DNA of 51,743 nt from Betaproteobacteria bacterium (GTDB taxonomy: Bacteria; Pseudomonadota; Gammaproteobacteria; Burkholderiales; Rhodocyclaceae): the NCBI GenBank assembly GCA_016194935.1, contig JACQAO010000048.1, positions 1 to 51,743 of the forward strand. Reading direction: 5' to 3'. Below are positions 1 to 8,548 of the stretch, piece by piece; the stretch's first letter is position 1; each line of letters begins with the position of its first letter. The notes under the pieces are model-generated. The model was not told the origin of the DNA, made no database searches, and saw only the letters and a list, made by a program, of their open reading frames with translations. Position numbers and translations under genes: made by a program.

Positions 1-1
1 G

Positions 2-358
2 GTGGGCGGCAAGGCGCTCGCCGCCGTACATAACTGGCTGGCGCGGCGCAACGAGCTGGCGGCGCCCGGCGAAACCGCGCTGTTCGTCAGCCGGCGCGGC
101 ACGCGCATCTCGCCGCGCATGGTGGAGCTGCGTCTGGCGCGTTGGGCGCAACGACAAGGTCTCGGCCTCAAGGTGCACCCGCACATGTTGCGCCACTCCT
201 TTGCCACGCATATGCTGCAATCCTCCGGCGACCTGCGCGCGGTGCAGGAAATGCTGGGCCACGCCAGCATCGCCACCACCCAGGTGTATACCCATCTCGA
301 TTTTCAGCATCTCGCCAAGGTCTACGACGCCGCTCATCCGCGCGCGCGGAAGAAATAG
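2..358 (+). CDS. xerC: Tyrosine recombinase XerC, C-terminal part
   Basis: This is the 3' portion of a site-specific tyrosine recombinase; the reading frame is open to the left edge, so the N-terminal DNA-binding half lies outside the window. XerC acts with XerD at dif to resolve chromosome dimers. The catalytic features seen are HMLR (His and Arg, fragment residues 61-64), GH at residues 86-87 and the nucleophile Tyr in VYTHLD at residue 96. The HSFATHML stretch after the Arg is typical of XerC/XerD. It ends with a basic tail and TAG. XerC rather than XerD is inferred from overall look only. A small accessory cassette follows directly. Confidence 0.9.
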   Translation: MGGKALAAVHNWLARRNELAAPGETALFVSRRGTRISPRMVELRLARWAQRQGLGLKVHPHMLRHSFATHMLQSSGDLRAVQEMLGHASIATTQVYTHLDFQHLAKVYDAAHPRARKK

Positions 359-440
359 CGCGAGTCGCTCCCCAAGTTACACCCTGCCCAGTACGTAGAT
401 TGCCATTGACGCATGAAGTCTAATTTGTCACCATGCCCCT

Positions 441-680
441 ATGCACTTTCAGCTTCTTGGAGAGATTACCCACGCCGAGACATTTGCGGTTGGGTCAGCG
501 ATTCGGGAGATCACCCGGTTGCGAAAACTCTACGGCACTGGACGGTGACGAAAGCGCAAGGGCATTGCCCGAGTTCGCCTTGATGACGGATCGATTTATC
601 TGGCCGAAATTCATTGGTATGAAGCAACAGGCATAGGCAAACGTGAATTGAAAATAAAACACCTGATCGAAGGTTACTGA
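441..680 (+). pseudogene. Small conserved-type protein interrupted by in-frame TGA
   Basis: An 80-codon frame starting MHFQLLGEI and ending KHLIEGY reads as one coherent protein except for a TGA at 546-548 (codon 36), in the context GTGR-stop-RKRKG. In similar small proteins I recall, this position is Trp (GRWRK), so a TGG-to-TGA change is the simplest explanation. The downstream half (RVRLDDGSIYLAEIHWYEATGIGK) still looks protein-like, so the lesion may be recent. The ATG at 441 has no clear Shine-Dalgarno sequence. It lies 2 bp before the next small gene, which suggests a two-gene unit. Function unknown; a toxin-antitoxin-like role is only a guess from size and pairing. Confidence 0.6.
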
Positions 681-682
681 TT

Positions 683-910
683 ATGGTTCGCTCATCCAGA
701 CATTTAGTGGTCTGCCTCAAGAACGATGGCTACGGCGTTTCTCTTGAGAAACATAAAATCTACATCGCAATTCCGGACGCCTCTGCGGCGAAGCATGGGC
801 TTGTTCGCGTCCTTGACGAGTCCGGGGATGACTACCTCTATCCCGGTGAGTATTTTGTCTCCGTCGACCTGCCAACATCCATCCGGCGTGCTGTCCTCAC
901 CGCAGCATAG
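683..910 (+). CDS. Small uncharacterised protein (75 aa)
   Basis: A soluble, mixed-charge protein with no signal peptide or membrane segment. Its sequence (SLEKHKIYIAIPD near residue 20, VRVLDESGDDYLYP near residues 41-54) resembles a recurring family of hypothetical proteins that I remember but cannot name. It starts 2 bp after the stop of the interrupted small gene, consistent with co-transcription and translational coupling. If that partner is dead, this may be an orphan. No catalytic motif is visible, and I assign no function. Confidence 0.6.
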   Translation: MVRSSRHLVVCLKNDGYGVSLEKHKIYIAIPDASAAKHGLVRVLDESGDDYLYPGEYFVSVDLPTSIRRAVLTAA

Positions 911-1000
911 TTGGGCGCTGGAAGCATTGCATTATCTGGAAAATTGGCGTAAAAATTACGCGAGCCCATCCTCGCTATCCCTGTTTCTCGGAAAATCACT

Positions 1001-1807
1001 ATGCTAAGCCTGAGCCCGACAACAATTTCCAGCAATTTTCTGAACACAGCCCAGGACGCTGCGGCCAAGTCCTTGCGCCAGTTGTCTACCGGGCTGCGCA
1101 TCAATTCGGCGGCGGATAATCCAGCCGGGCTGGCGGTAGCCGTTTCATTGAGCGCCCAGGCCACGGGGTTGTTGCAAGCCGCCACCAACGCCGATAACGG
1201 CATCAGCCTGACGGATACGGCTGCCGGCGCAGTCGGGCAGATTGGCGACACCTTGCAGCAGATGCGCGAACTGGCGGTGCAGGCCGGCAACGGCGCGCTG
1301 AACGGCTCTGACCGGCAAGCCATACAAAGCCAGATCAACCAACTGGGCCAGCAACTCGATCAGGTCGCCGGACAAGCCCAGTTCAACGGACAGAATCTGC
1401 TCGACGGCAGTTTTTCTTCGCAGGTCAACACCGGCCCCGGTACCGGACAAACCACGCCCATCAGCATTGCCAACCTGTCGGGCAACGCCCTGGGCATAGC
1501 CGGCCTGGATGTGACGACAGCGGCGGGTTCCGCCAGCGCCTTGAGTGCAATCGACACCGCCCTGGGCTCGGTCAACGCACAGCAAAGCCAGTTGGGTGCA
1601 ATCTCATCCGGCTTATCTTCAGCCCGGACAAGCGCCTCCGCCGCCGCTGAAAATGCCGTTGCGGCCAGGAGCCGCATCGCTGATACCGACTATGCCGCGA
1701 CCGCTGCAAGCCTTACGCGGAATAATATTCAGACCCAGGCATCGCTGAAAGCACTGGCGATGTACAACGATGTCCAGAAGCAGCAGGTTTCCGGCTTGCT
1801 GCGTTAG
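1001..1807 (+). CDS. Short flagellin
   Basis: Flagellin, the filament subunit exported by the flagellar type III system. The N-terminal D0/D1 region (SLRQLSTGLRINSAADNPAGLAVAVSL is split here as SLRQLSTGLRIN and SAADNPAGLA) and the C-terminal coiled region (ARSRIADTDYAATAASLTRNN, ending QQVSGLLR) are well preserved. At 268 aa it is at the short end of the family: the middle section is a small Gly/Thr/Ser-rich stretch of about 40 residues, so the variable surface domains D2/D3 are largely missing. No chaperone, cap or assembly gene is nearby. A GGAAAA sequence precedes the ATG as a weak ribosome site. No convincing sigma-28 promoter was found; an inverted repeat GCGTAA-AAA-TTACGC lies at 947-961. 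Confidence 0.9.
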   Translation: MLSLSPTTISSNFLNTAQDAAAKSLRQLSTGLRINSAADNPAGLAVAVSLSAQATGLLQAATNADNGISLTDTAAGAVGQIGDTLQQMRELAVQAGNGALNGSDRQAIQSQINQLGQQLDQVAGQAQFNGQNLLDGSFSSQVNTGPGTGQTTPISIANLSGNALGIAGLDVTTAAGSASALSAIDTALGSVNAQQSQLGAISSGLSSARTSASAAAENAVAARSRIADTDYAATAASLTRNNIQTQASLKALAMYNDVQKQQVSGLLR

Positions 1808-1825
1808 TCCCCACTTCCGGCCCGT

Positions 1826-4594
1826 TCATACGCCGAGCAGCTTTTCGAATTCCCTGGCCGGCACAGGCCGCGAGTACAGGTAGCCCTGGGCGTAGTCGCA
1901 GCCCGCCGCGATCAGCAGATCGCGTTGTTCGGCGGTTTCCACGCCTTCTGCAACCACCTTCAAGCCGAGTTTGTGCGCCATCACGATGATCGCCTCCGAC
2001 AACGCCAGATCGCTTGAATCCCGCGCCAGATTGCGCACGAAGGACTGGTCGATCTTCAGAAAATCGAGATCGAATTTGTTGAGATAAGAGAGCGCCGAAT
2101 AACCGGTTCCGAAGTCGTCGATCGCCACCTGCATGCCGGCATTCTTGAACTGCAGCAGTTGCGTGGCGACGCCGGAATCTGCGTCGAGCAATAATCCTTC
2201 GGTAATCTCGATCACCATATTCCGCCCGGACAAGTCCTGCTCAAGCAGATATTCCAGCCATGCATCCTGTTCAGACGCCGCCTGGAACTGCACCGGCGAC
2301 ATGTTTACACCCATCTGGAATTCCGCGCCGTACAAGTCCCGCCAGCGCCTCGCCTGGCGAGCCGACTCCTTGAACACCCAGTCGCCGATTTCGACGATCA
2401 ACCCGGTTTCCTCGGCCAGCGGAATAAATTCGGCTGGACCGATCATCCCTTTCTTTGGATGCAACCAGCGCAACAGCGCTTCGGCCTTCATGATGCGGCC
2501 ACTCGCCAATTCCACGATAGGCTGGAAATACAGCCTGAATTGACCACCCGCCAATGTCCCGCGCAGGTCGCCGACCATGCGCAAGCGTTTCTGCGCGGCG
2601 GCCTGCATCTCATCGGTGAAATAACTGAAGCGGCTGCGGCCCGCGTTTTTAGCTGCATACATCGCCAGATCGGCATTCTTCAGCAGTTGCTCGATGTTGG
2701 CGGCATCATTGGGGTAGAGTGCAATGCCGATGCTGGCGGAGATATAAATAACTTCGTTCGCCACCTGGAAGGGCTGGCTTAATGCCTGGATGACGGCTTG
2801 CGCCACGCGCTCGATAATGCCGTTGTCTTCCACCTCCCCCAGGATCACGGTGAACTCATCCCCGCCCTGGCGCGCCACGGTATCCGACTCGCGCACGCAA
2901 GCGGCGATGCGTACCGCCGCTTCCATCAACAGCTTGTCCCCCATGGTATGCCCGAGCGTATCATTCACCTCCTTGAAGCGGTCGAGGTCTACGAACAGCA
3001 GCGCCAGCGGCAGCCCGGCGCGATGGGATTTCTTGATCTCCAGCCCCAGGCGGTCGTGGAACATGCGGCGATTGGGCAAGCCGGTGAGCGGATCAAAATT
3101 GGCCTGCTTCCAGATGAGCCCTTCCGCTTCCTTTTGTTTAGTAATGTCCTGAATGGCGCCGAACAACTGCACCGTCTTGCCGTTCTGGATCACGGCGCTG
3201 CCTTGCGTGCGCACCCAGATAGCCCGTCCTCCCGCCGTGGTCAGGCGTAGCTCCAGGTTGTCCCAGGACGCGCCGTTGTCAATTCCGGCCTGCACCGCAG
3301 CCCGAAAAATCGGGCGGTACTCGGGAAAATAATAGTTGATCGCCTGTTCGAGCGTGGAAGTAGCGGGATACTCTACCTCGTGGATGCGGCAGGTTTCCTG
3401 CGACCAGAAAAGTTCCTGGCTGCGCAGATCCAACTGCCAGCCGCCGACCTTCGCCAACTCACCGGTGCGGTGTAATAGTTCAGAAGTTCGCGCCAGCGTG
3501 GCTTCGTTACGTTCCAGCGCTTCCAGCATCAGGTTGAACTGTTGCGCCACAAATTCCACCTCCAGCGGCCCTGAGACATCCGCGCGGGCCAGGCTGTCGC
3601 CGCTGGCGATTCTTGCGGAAGTATCGGCAAGACCCACTATGGGCTTGACAATCGCGCGACTGATGCGCCAGGCCAGGGCCAGCGCCAGCAACAATACCCC
3701 CAGGCCGATACCCAGGCTGCGCTGGAGCGCTGCGTGGTAATCCGCCAGCACCTCCGCCTCCGGCAAGCCGGCACTGACCGTCCAACCTATGCCAGGTATG
3801 GCCGCCAGGGCGTACAGGCGATTCACGCCATCGATACCGGTCCTGAAGTAAGCGCCTTGAAGATTGTCCAGAACAGTTTCATTGAGATTTGTCTGTGCCG
3901 GTTTGCCAATGTACAGCTCGCCCAGAACCGAACGCAGCAAAATCGTTTTGTTGCGGTCCAGCACTGTCACCACGGCATTCTTCGGCACGGACGCCAGCAA
4001 CTGGCCGCTCAGTTTCTGCAGGTCAATCGGCAGCACCAGCAAGCCGGTTAACACTCTGTCGTCATTCCGGATGGGGTAGGTCAGAACCGACACCCAGCGC
4101 CGGGCTGCCACGCCAAAGAAGGCATCCCCTACAGTGAATTTTTCGTTGCGCACGCCTTCGATGAACCAGGGAAATTTCTCTACCTGGCTGGCGCCTGGCG
4201 GACGAGGTATGAACGAACACACAGGATTGGCGTGGAGGTCGCGGGTAGCGAGCGTTGTAAAATACGGATTGAGGCGAACGTACTCTTTGAAGATGGGATC
4301 GCATTTGCGCGGATCGAGCGCTTTCACCAGGGGCCGCACAGCGAGGCGCTCAAGGGCCGCCTCGGTCTGGCGCAGGTATCTCTCAAGCTCCGCAGCGGCG
4401 CTGTTGGCGAAGATACTGACCTGGGCGTAGGCGTCCTCGCGCGCACTGCGCACATCGGCAGCGAGATACCAGGCAAGTATGCCTTCAACCGGCAGCACTA
4501 TCGCCAGCGCCAGTAGAAAGATTTGCGTGCGAATCGAGAGGCGGTTGTACCAGGAAACCTGACGTCGTCCCCTGCGATACCGGTTCAGCGGCAT
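1826..4594 (-). CDS. Cache-HAMP-PAS-GGDEF-EAL signalling protein
   Basis: Predicted membrane sensor that turns over cyclic di-GMP. Order seen: N-terminal membrane helix (about 24-44), periplasmic Cache-like sensor (about 45-290), second helix (about 293-310), HAMP (about 311-365), PAS with PAC-like tail (about 375-490), GGDEF (about 491-660) and EAL (about 670-920). The GGDEF motif is intact at residues 577-581, with an inhibitory-site RxxD (RESD, 568-571) at the correct five-residue spacing. EAL is intact at 705-707, and the EAL-domain DDFGTGYS loop is present, so both cyclase and phosphodiesterase activity are possible. The ligand is unknown. It is a single gene; the flagellin next to it could be a motility-related neighbour, but no link is shown. 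Confidence 0.92.
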   Translation of the reverse strand: MPLNRYRRGRRQVSWYNRLSIRTQIFLLALAIVLPVEGILAWYLAADVRSAREDAYAQVSIFANSAAAELERYLRQTEAALERLAVRPLVKALDPRKCDPIFKEYVRLNPYFTTLATRDLHANPVCSFIPRPPGASQVEKFPWFIEGVRNEKFTVGDAFFGVAARRWVSVLTYPIRNDDRVLTGLLVLPIDLQKLSGQLLASVPKNAVVTVLDRNKTILLRSVLGELYIGKPAQTNLNETVLDNLQGAYFRTGIDGVNRLYALAAIPGIGWTVSAGLPEAEVLADYHAALQRSLGIGLGVLLLALALAWRISRAIVKPIVGLADTSARIASGDSLARADVSGPLEVEFVAQQFNLMLEALERNEATLARTSELLHRTGELAKVGGWQLDLRSQELFWSQETCRIHEVEYPATSTLEQAINYYFPEYRPIFRAAVQAGIDNGASWDNLELRLTTAGGRAIWVRTQGSAVIQNGKTVQLFGAIQDITKQKEAEGLIWKQANFDPLTGLPNRRMFHDRLGLEIKKSHRAGLPLALLFVDLDRFKEVNDTLGHTMGDKLLMEAAVRIAACVRESDTVARQGGDEFTVILGEVEDNGIIERVAQAVIQALSQPFQVANEVIYISASIGIALYPNDAANIEQLLKNADLAMYAAKNAGRSRFSYFTDEMQAAAQKRLRMVGDLRGTLAGGQFRLYFQPIVELASGRIMKAEALLRWLHPKKGMIGPAEFIPLAEETGLIVEIGDWVFKESARQARRWRDLYGAEFQMGVNMSPVQFQAASEQDAWLEYLLEQDLSGRNMVIEITEGLLLDADSGVATQLLQFKNAGMQVAIDDFGTGYSALSYLNKFDLDFLKIDQSFVRNLARDSSDLALSEAIIVMAHKLGLKVVAEGVETAEQRDLLIAAGCDYAQGYLYSRPVPAREFEKLLGV

Positions 4595-4632
4595 GTGCCT
4601 GTCCCCCTTGTCGATGATTCGACGGCTGCGGC

Positions 4633-4665
4633 AGCGCCTGTCTGGCTCGGCGCTTATTTTTTCTT
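4633..4665 (+). terminator. Terminator-like hairpin on + strand, no + gene before it
   Basis: AGCGCC (4633-4638) and GGCGCT (4649-4654) form a 6-bp stem with a 10-nt loop, followed by the T-rich run TATTTTTTCTT. It would act on the + strand, but both flanking genes are on the minus strand, so its role is unclear. Weak stem; low confidence. Confidence 0.25.
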
Positions 4666-4744
4666 ATTCTCTCTGCACTTGCCGGCTATCTTCCCACAGG
4701 CAGGCCCGCTCCGCAATGTAAGCAATGTGAGCAATGCACGGTCT

Positions 4745-7510
4745 TCACTGCCAGCCAAAGCGGCGGGTGTAATAGTGTTTCATGCCTTGCGTCAATGCCA
4801 TATAGCCGGCCAGGATAACGATCAGGATCGGAAAATATGTGAGCGGCAGCGCTTGCAGCTTGAAGTAATGCGCGATCGGTCCCATCGGAATGAAAATGCC
4901 AATCGCCATGATTATGGCGGTCGTCACCAGCAAAGCGGTACCCGGACGGCTCTGGACGAAGGGGATTTTCTGGGTGCGGATCATATGCACCACCAGCGTC
5001 TGGGTCATCAAGCCCTCGATGAACCAGCCGGACTGGAACAAGGTTTGCTGTGCCGGCGTGCTGGCGCCGAAGATGAACCACATCACGCAATAGGTGGTGA
5101 TATCGAAGATGGAACTGACCGGGCCGAAGTACAGCATGAAGCGCCCGATGTCGGATGGGTTCCAGCGCTGCGGCGCTTTCACCAACTCCTCGTCCACGTT
5201 GTCGAAGGGAATCGAAATCTGCGAGATGTCGTAGAGCAGATTCTGCACCAGCAGGTGCATCGGCAACATCGGCAGGAAAGGCAGGAAGGCGCTTGCCACC
5301 AGCACCGAGAAGACATTGCCGAAGTTGGAGCTGGCGGTCATCTTGATGTACTTGAGCATGTTGGCAAAGGTCTTGCGGCCTTCGATTACACCCTCTTCCA
5401 GCACCATCAGACTTTTTTCCAGGAGGATGATGTCGGCGGCTTCCTTGGCGATGTCCACGGCGGTATCCACGGAGATGCCGATGTCGGCGGTGCGCAATGC
5501 CGGCGCGTCATTGATGCCGTCGCCCATGAAACCCACCACATGGCCGTTGGCCTTGAGCAGCCGGACGATGCGCTCTTTGTGCGATGGCGTCAGTCTGGCG
5601 AAGATGCCGTGCGTCTCCACCGCTACAGACAACTCGGCGTCGCTCATTCGCTCCACGTCTGACCCAAGCAGTACGCTGTCAGTTTCCAGGCCCACCTCGC
5701 GGCATATTTTCGCCGTCACCAGTTCGTTGTCGCCGGTCAGCACCTTGACCGCCACGCCATTCGCGGCCAAAGCCTTGAGCGCCGGCTCGGTGGATTCCTT
5801 GGGAGGATCGAGGAAGGCCACGTAACCCACCAGGGTCAGCCTGGATTCGTCGGCAACACCGTATATCTCCTGGGTCGGCGGCATTTCCCTGGAGGCCACC
5901 GCCACCACCCGCAGGCCGTCTTCGTTGAGGCTGGCCGTGACGGCGCGAATGCGCGCCAGCAACTCCGGCGTCAGCGTCTCGTCAATTTCGCCGTGCCGGA
6001 CTTTACTGCAGACACTGAGAATTTCTTCGACGGCGCCCTTGCAGATCAGCAGGTGATGCTCGTCGTGCTCGGCCACCACCACCGACATGCGGCGGCGCTG
6101 GAAGTCGAAAGGGATTTCATCCACCTTGCGGAAATTCACCGCTGGATTAAGCGCGCCGTGCACCTCGACATGCTCCAGCACCGCGACATCCAGCAGATTT
6201 TTCAAGCCGGTCTGGTAGTAACTGTTGAGATAGGCGGACTCCAGCACGTCATCGGATTTCTCTCCCCAGACATCGGTATGGTGAGCCAGGAAAATCCTGT
6301 CCTGCGTCAGCGTGCCGGTCTTGTCGGTACACAGCACATCCATCGCGCCGAAGTTCTGGATCGCATCCAGGCGCTTGACGATCACTTTCTTGCGCGAAAG
6401 AATCACGGCGCCCTTGGCCAGGGTCGAGGTGACAATCATCGGCAGCATTTCCGGCGTCAGGCCGACGGCGATGGACATGGCGAACAGGAAGGCCTCCGTC
6501 CAGTCGCCTTTGGTGAACCCGTTGATGAACAGCACCAGCGGCGCCATGATGAACATGAAGCGGATCAGCAACCAGCTCACCTTGTTTACCCCGGACTGGA
6601 ACGAGGTCGTGGCGCGGTCGGTGGCGGTGACGCGGCTGGCCAGTGCGCCGAAGTAGGTATTGTTGCCGGTGCCGACCACAATGGCCGTAGCCGACCCGGA
6701 CACCACGTTGGTGCCCATGAACAAAATATTGTCCAGCTCCAGCGGATTGATCGCCCCGGTATCGCGCAGGTGGGCAAATTTTTCCACCGGCAGCGACTCG
6801 CCGGTCATAGCAGACTGGCTGACGAACAAATCCTTGGCCGAGAGCAGACGGCAATCGCCTGGAATCATGTCGCCGGCGGACAGCACCACCAGGTCGCCGG
6901 GAACCAGTTGTTTGATCGGCGCCTCCACCTTGCGCGGTTCTTTCGGGTGCAACTGGATGTCGAAATAACGGCGGGCTTCCTCCATCGCATCTTCCGCCAG
7001 ATCATGCCGGATGACGGTGGCGGTATTGCTGACCATCGCCTTGAGCGAATCAGCCGCCTTGTTCGACTTCGCTTCCTGCCAGAAGCGCAGCAAGGTCGAC
7101 AACACCACCATGGAACCGATGACGAGAGTGGCCTTCATGTCATCGGTCAGGTAAGAGATGGCGGCCAGCAGCGTCAGCAGCAGGTTAAACGGGTTCTTGT
7201 AGCAGTGCCACAGATGCTGCCGCCAGGGCAGCGGCTTCTCGTGCTCAACCTCGTTCAGGCCGAATCGCTCGCGCGCAATGGCTGCCTGCGCCTCGCTCAA
7301 GCCGTGGGAATGCGAATCCAGTTGCTTGAACAGCGCGTCGACATCGCTTTTGGCGGCTGCCGCCAGCGTCTGGGACAGGCTCGGCGGCAGCTCACGGCTG
7401 ACTCCGGTTCCCGCCAGGCTGTCGAGCAGCACCAGGCGGCGAAAGTGACGTCCGATCATGCGGGTGCGGACGAAACCCGCAAAAAATTCTTTCAGGAGGG
7501 TAAAGCTCAT
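4745..7510 (-). CDS. mgtA: Magnesium-translocating P-type ATPase (MgtA/MgtB type)
   Basis: A P3B-type ATPase that brings Mg2+ across the inner membrane. Length 921 aa matches MgtA/MgtB. Seen motifs: actuator-domain TGES (236-239), the TM4 motif GLTPEMLP (350-357), the phosphorylation loop DKTGTLT (396-402) and the hinge motif GDGINDAP. A cation-ATPase N-terminal domain (FKQLDSHSHGLSEAQA region) precedes the first helices. The start is supported by AGGAG eight bases before ATG. The upstream gap to the EamA gene is only 50 bp, so I see no room for a long mgtA-type leader riboswitch. Mg2+ specificity is by family resemblance. Confidence 0.94.
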   Translation of the reverse strand: MSFTLLKEFFAGFVRTRMIGRHFRRLVLLDSLAGTGVSRELPPSLSQTLAAAAKSDVDALFKQLDSHSHGLSEAQAAIARERFGLNEVEHEKPLPWRQHLWHCYKNPFNLLLTLLAAISYLTDDMKATLVIGSMVVLSTLLRFWQEAKSNKAADSLKAMVSNTATVIRHDLAEDAMEEARRYFDIQLHPKEPRKVEAPIKQLVPGDLVVLSAGDMIPGDCRLLSAKDLFVSQSAMTGESLPVEKFAHLRDTGAINPLELDNILFMGTNVVSGSATAIVVGTGNNTYFGALASRVTATDRATTSFQSGVNKVSWLLIRFMFIMAPLVLFINGFTKGDWTEAFLFAMSIAVGLTPEMLPMIVTSTLAKGAVILSRKKVIVKRLDAIQNFGAMDVLCTDKTGTLTQDRIFLAHHTDVWGEKSDDVLESAYLNSYYQTGLKNLLDVAVLEHVEVHGALNPAVNFRKVDEIPFDFQRRRMSVVVAEHDEHHLLICKGAVEEILSVCSKVRHGEIDETLTPELLARIRAVTASLNEDGLRVVAVASREMPPTQEIYGVADESRLTLVGYVAFLDPPKESTEPALKALAANGVAVKVLTGDNELVTAKICREVGLETDSVLLGSDVERMSDAELSVAVETHGIFARLTPSHKERIVRLLKANGHVVGFMGDGINDAPALRTADIGISVDTAVDIAKEAADIILLEKSLMVLEEGVIEGRKTFANMLKYIKMTASSNFGNVFSVLVASAFLPFLPMLPMHLLVQNLLYDISQISIPFDNVDEELVKAPQRWNPSDIGRFMLYFGPVSSIFDITTYCVMWFIFGASTPAQQTLFQSGWFIEGLMTQTLVVHMIRTQKIPFVQSRPGTALLVTTAIIMAIGIFIPMGPIAHYFKLQALPLTYFPILIVILAGYMALTQGMKHYYTRRFGWQ

Positions 7511-7560
7511 GGTGCTCTCCTAGTCGCGACGACACGCAAAACCGGCACAACCGAAACCGG

Positions 7561-8442
7561 CTACTTCCTCATTGGCTTCAGCATCAGGACGTTGCCCAGC
7601 GCCGACAGCGCCACTCCGATGGTGGTGAGCCAGCTCCAGGCAAACTTCTCGAAGAAAAACGAGACGGTCAGGGCTACGATCGGCGCCATCACGCCGGTGT
7701 AACCGGCGCCGGCAACGCCAATCCGCCCGATCAACGTAATGTAGCTGGCAAAGGCGACGATGGAACCGAATATCGCCAGGTACGCCAGCGAGAGCAAGTA
7801 GCCCGGCCCGCTATCAAAGGTCAGCGGCTGGCCTGCCGCCAGGCCGATCACTATTGCCAGCGCGCCGCCGTACAGCATGCCCCAGGCCAGACTGCTCCAG
7901 GTGGAGTAACCCAGCATCTGATTACGCCGTGCGGACATGCTTCCGGCGGATGAAGACAGCACCGACAGAATTGCCAGCAACACACCCCATCCCATGCTGC
8001 GGCTCGCAGAGAGCGCACCGAATTCCGGCCAGAAGATACAAGTGATGCCCGCCACGCCGAATAGTGCAGCAACCGCAACACGCCTCGACATCGGCGTGCC
8101 GAAGCAGACGCGCGCCGCCAGCATGTTGACCATCGGACTGGCGGAATAGGCCACCGCCACCATGCCGGAAACAATTAAGGTTTCCGCATGGTAGACCAGA
8201 ATGTAGCTGATGCTGAACATTAAGATGCCAAACACCAGCAAATCCCGGTGCTGCCGCCAGCCGAACGCCAACGGCAAACCACGCCAGCGGCAATAGCCGG
8301 ACAGTACCGCCGATGCCAACAGGAAGCGGTAGCCCACCGATATCTCTGGCGCCACTGCGCCAAACTGGAAAGTAATCGCGATCCAGGTCGTCCCCCAAAT
8401 CAGGACGCAGAGCGAGAATAGCTGTAAGTTGGATGCGCGCAC
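7561..8442 (-). CDS. EamA/DMT-family exporter
   Basis: Integral membrane protein of the drug/metabolite transporter superfamily with two EamA repeats and about ten predicted helices (293 aa, the usual family length). The first helix region LCVLIWGTTWIAITFQFG is characteristic, with the internal repeat beginning near MGWGVLLAILSVL. The substrate cannot be predicted; members export amino acids, metabolites or drugs. It lies 50 bp upstream of mgtA on the same strand and may be co-transcribed with it. Confidence 0.88.
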   Translation of the reverse strand: MRASNLQLFSLCVLIWGTTWIAITFQFGAVAPEISVGYRFLLASAVLSGYCRWRGLPLAFGWRQHRDLLVFGILMFSISYILVYHAETLIVSGMVAVAYSASPMVNMLAARVCFGTPMSRRVAVAALFGVAGITCIFWPEFGALSASRSMGWGVLLAILSVLSSSAGSMSARRNQMLGYSTWSSLAWGMLYGGALAIVIGLAAGQPLTFDSGPGYLLSLAYLAIFGSIVAFASYITLIGRIGVAGAGYTGVMAPIVALTVSFFFEKFAWSWLTTIGVALSALGNVLMLKPMRK

Positions 8443-8548
8443 GGAGGCGGGAGGCGGGACACGAAGCGCGCGATTCTACCCGGCGCAGCCGCGCTTGTCA
8501 TAAGCGCCACGCATCCTCCGCTGTAACATGAGGACAATCGGCAATGTT

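Noticed and set aside
546-548. TGA as a selenocysteine codon
   Set aside because: The position looks like Trp in similar proteins, and no selenium-related gene or convincing downstream SECIS hairpin was seen.
947-961. GCGTAA-AAA-TTACGC as a flagellin operator or sigma-28 site
   Set aside because: Six-bp arms can occur by chance and the sigma-28 consensus is not met.
4717-4738. Three short tandem AGCAATG-like units
   Set aside because: Only three imperfect copies of 8 bp; too short to call a functional repeat or CRISPR.
5993-7702. 569-codon open frame on the + strand
   Set aside because: Runs antisense to mgtA, which has all its P-type ATPase motifs; the translation is His/Gln/Arg-rich, as expected from a high-GC antisense shadow.
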